Part shown: piece after piece, positions 5,551 to 7,311 of the stretch
Numbering within the stretch: the first letter of the stretch is position 1
Layout: every line of letters starts with the position of its first letter
Source: Lysobacterales bacterium
GTDB lineage: Bacteria > Pseudomonadota > Gammaproteobacteria > Xanthomonadales > Xanthomonadaceae
Assembly: GCA_015655035.1 (NCBI GenBank)
Contig: JAATFS010000002.1
Coordinates: 1 to 7,311 of the forward strand
Direction of reading: 5' to 3'
DNA length: 7,311 nt
Made by a program: the position numbers and the translations under genes
Notes under the pieces: model-generated
The model's input: only the letters and a program-made list of their open reading frames with translations
Databases searched by the model: none
What the model was told of the DNA's origin: nothing

Positions 5551-6024
5551 ATGATCAACAACGATGTACTGCGCAGCATTCGCTACATGCTCGACCTCAG
5601 CGACCCCAAGGTCGTGGAGATCGTGCAACTGGCCGACCCCGACTTCGCGCTCGACAAGGACCAGCTCCAGGGCTACCTGAAAAGGGAAGACGAGCCGGGC
5701 TTCATCGCCAGTGGCGACGACGTGCTGCTGCGCTTCCTCGATGGCCTGGTGCTGTACTACCGTGGCCGCGACGACAGCCAGCCAGCCCGTCCGCTGGAAC
5801 CCCGGGTCAGCAACAACCTGGTGCTGAAGAAGCTGCGCGTGGCGTTCGAGTTCAAGGACGTGGACATGCATGCGATCTTCGACGATGCCGGCTTCCCGGT
5901 GTCCAAGCCGGAACTGTCGGCCCTGTTCCGCCAGCCCGGACACAAGAACTACCGTCCCTGCGGCGACCAGATGCTGCGCAACTTCCTCAAGGGCCTGACC
6001 CTGCGCATGCGCGAGGCCGGTTGA
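5551..6024 (+). CDS. DUF1456 (YehS family) protein of unknown function
   Basis: This 157-residue protein matches the YehS/DUF1456 family over its length. The family repeats one domain twice, and both copies are visible. Copy 1 (about 3-72) begins NNDVLRSIRYML and ends with LLRFLDGLVLYYRG, with YLKREDEPGF in between. Copy 2 (about 88-149) begins NNLVLKKLRVAF and ends HKNYRPCGDQMLRNFLKGL. The protein is hydrophilic and rich in charged residues, with no signal peptide or membrane helix, so cytoplasmic. No enzymatic motif is apparent and the family's biochemical role is not known. The ATG at 5551 matches the usual family start; GGAAAGG at 5542-5548 is a close but acceptable ribosome site. hrpB follows 25 bases after the stop on the same strand, so co-transcription is likely. 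Confidence 0.9.
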   Translation: MINNDVLRSIRYMLDLSDPKVVEIVQLADPDFALDKDQLQGYLKREDEPGFIASGDDVLLRFLDGLVLYYRGRDDSQPARPLEPRVSNNLVLKKLRVAFEFKDVDMHAIFDDAGFPVSKPELSALFRQPGHKNYRPCGDQMLRNFLKGLTLRMREAG

Positions 6025-6049
6025 GCCGCGCGGCGCCCAAGCGGTTGCG

Positions 6050-7311
6050 ATGAACACCCCGATGTTGCCCATTGCCCCGCTGCTGCCGCAGATCCGCGAA
6101 CACCTGCAATCCCATCCACGGCTGGTGCTGGAAGCGCCTCCGGGTGCCGGCAAGACCACCCAGGTACCGCTGGCCCTGCTCGACGCGCCCTGGCTGGGCG
6201 GGCGCAAGATCCTGATGCTGGAACCGCGCCGCGTGGCCGCGCGCAGCGCCGCGCTGTTCATGGCGCGCCAGCTGGGCGAGGCGGTCGGCGAGACCGTCGG
6301 CTACCGCATCCGCTTCGACAACAAGACCTCGGCACGCACCCGGATCGAGGTGGTCACCGAAGGCATCCTCACCCGGATGATCCAGGACGACCCGATGCTC
6401 GAAGCGGTCGGCGCGGTGCTGTTCGACGAATTCCACGAACGCCATCTCGCCGCCGATCTCGGCCTGGCGCTGACCCTGGACGTGCAGGCGCAGCTGCGCG
6501 AGGACCTGCGGCTGGTAGTGATGTCGGCCACGCTGGATGGCGAGAAGCTGGCCGGCTTCCTCGATGCGCCGCGACTGAGCAGCGCCGGCCGCAGCTACCC
6601 GGTCACGCTCGCGCATTTCCCCGCGCGCCGCGACGAACCGCTGCAAGCGCAAGTGCGCCGCGCGATCGAACATGCATTGGCCGAGCATCCAGGCGACGTG
6701 CTGGTATTCCTGCCCGGCCAGCGCGAGATCGGCCTGGTCCAGACCACGCTGGGCCAGGCGCTGGCGCAGCAAAAGAACCTCGCCGTACTGGCGCTGCACG
6801 GCGAACTGCCGGTGGAGCAACAAAGCCAGGTATTGCAGCCGGACCCGCACGGCCATCGTCGCGTGGTACTGGCCACCAACGTCGCCGAATCCTCGGTGAC
6901 GCTGCCCGGCGTGCGCGTGGTGATCGATGCCGGGCTGGCGCGTGAACCGCACTACGATCCCAACAGCGGTTTCTCGCGACTGGAAGTGACCACCATCTCG
7001 CAGGCCTCGGCCGACCAGCGTGCCGGCCGCGCCGGCCGTGTCGCCGACGGCTGGGCCTATCGGCTGTGGCCGCAGTCGCAGCGGCTGGAACCGCAGCGGC
7101 GCGCCGAGATCGCGCAGGTGGAACTGGCCGCGCTCGCACTGGAGCTGGCCGCGTGGGGCAGCGCCGCACTGCGCTTCGTCGATGCGCCTCCGGTCGGCGC
7201 GATGGCCGCCGCGCGCGAGCTGTTGCAGCGCCTGGGCGCGCTGTCGGACACCGCCACGATCACCGCACTGGGCCGGCGCATGCTCGCGCTGGGCACGCAC
7301 CCACGCCTGGC
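6050..7311 (+). CDS. hrpB: ATP-dependent RNA helicase HrpB, N-terminal half (runs off window)
   Basis: The frame starting at the ATG at 6050 stays open to the window edge, giving 420 residues of a family usually a little over 800 long. It is a superfamily 2 DEAH/RHA-type helicase: Walker A APPGAGKTT at 29-37, EPRRVAARSAA (motif Ia region) near 58-68, motif II DEFH at 126-129 followed by ERHLAADL, motif III SAT at 159-161, VFLPGQREI and ATNVAESSVTLPG in the second RecA domain, and motif VI QRAGRAGR at 323-330. DEFH rather than DEAH, and the short N-terminus starting directly before Walker A, are typical of HrpB and separate it from the longer HrpA. It is expected to unwind or remodel RNA in the cytoplasm; its cellular substrates are poorly known. 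It is not the type III secretion regulator also called HrpB. AAGCGG at 6039-6044 is a weak ribosome site. A second ATG at 6062 is possible but has no better site. Confidence 0.95.
   Translation, partial: MNTPMLPIAPLLPQIREHLQSHPRLVLEAPPGAGKTTQVPLALLDAPWLGGRKILMLEPRRVAARSAALFMARQLGEAVGETVGYRIRFDNKTSARTRIEVVTEGILTRMIQDDPMLEAVGAVLFDEFHERHLAADLGLALTLDVQAQLREDLRLVVMSATLDGEKLAGFLDAPRLSSAGRSYPVTLAHFPARRDEPLQAQVRRAIEHALAEHPGDVLVFLPGQREIGLVQTTLGQALAQQKNLAVLALHGELPVEQQSQVLQPDPHGHRRVVLATNVAESSVTLPGVRVVIDAGLAREPHYDPNSGFSRLEVTTISQASADQRAGRAGRVADGWAYRLWPQSQRLEPQRRAEIAQVELAALALELAAWGSAALRFVDAPPVGAMAAARELLQRLGALSDTATITALGRRMLALGTHPRL

Noticed and set aside
5987..7300. Antisense open frame (437 codons) opposite hrpB
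   Set aside because: The + strand frame from 6050 shows complete helicase motifs through the window edge; the antisense translation shows none.
1..7311. Mobile elements, CRISPR arrays, tRNA or rRNA genes, or signs of recent transfer
   Set aside because: I saw no transposase, direct-repeat array, tRNA-like cloverleaf or compositional break. Base and codon use look uniform across the window.

Overview
The window is a GC-rich, gene-dense stretch of bacterial chromosome. All recognised genes lie on the + strand, and codon third positions are overwhelmingly G or C. Gene content points to a gammaproteobacterium of the Xanthomonadales (Xanthomonas, Stenotrophomonas, Lysobacter or Rhodanobacter type). 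The main reason is a flavoprotein that looks like HpyO, the FAD-dependent urate hydroxylase described from Xanthomonas campestris, inside a urate-degradation cluster. The genus cannot be settled from the sequence alone.

Region 1 (1-5391) is a seven-gene purine (urate) catabolic operon. In order it carries the C-terminal part of an M20-family allantoate amidohydrolase, a class V ureidoglycine-glyoxylate aminotransferase (PucG/HpxJ type), the metal-independent allantoinase PuuE, a small NTF2-like HpxZ/AtzH protein, OHCU decarboxylase UraD, the urate hydroxylase HpyO and 5-hydroxyisourate hydrolase UraH. Together these convert urate to 5-hydroxyisourate (HpyO), OHCU (UraH), S-allantoin (UraD), allantoate (PuuE), ureidoglycine (amidohydrolase), and finally glycine plus oxalurate (aminotransferase, using glyoxylate). 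Every one of the six gene junctions overlaps: one by 11 bases with a TTG start, five by 4 bases (ATGA or GTGA). The gene order is close to the reverse of the pathway order.

Region 2 (5392-5550) is the only sizeable intergenic gap. It contains an imperfect GC-rich hairpin without a U-tract, and a TAGAAT -10-like box overlapping a short palindrome. This is probably where the urate operon ends and the next transcription unit begins.

Region 3 (5551-7311) holds a DUF1456 (YehS family) gene of unknown function. Twenty-five bases later comes the first half of hrpB, an ATP-dependent DEFH-box RNA helicase that runs off the right edge.

The pathway enzymes belong to known families, so I do not claim a wholly undescribed system. 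The least understood element is HpxZ: it is embedded and translationally coupled between PuuE and UraD, and no oxalurate-hydrolysing partner genes are visible. The function of the DUF1456 protein beside hrpB is also open.
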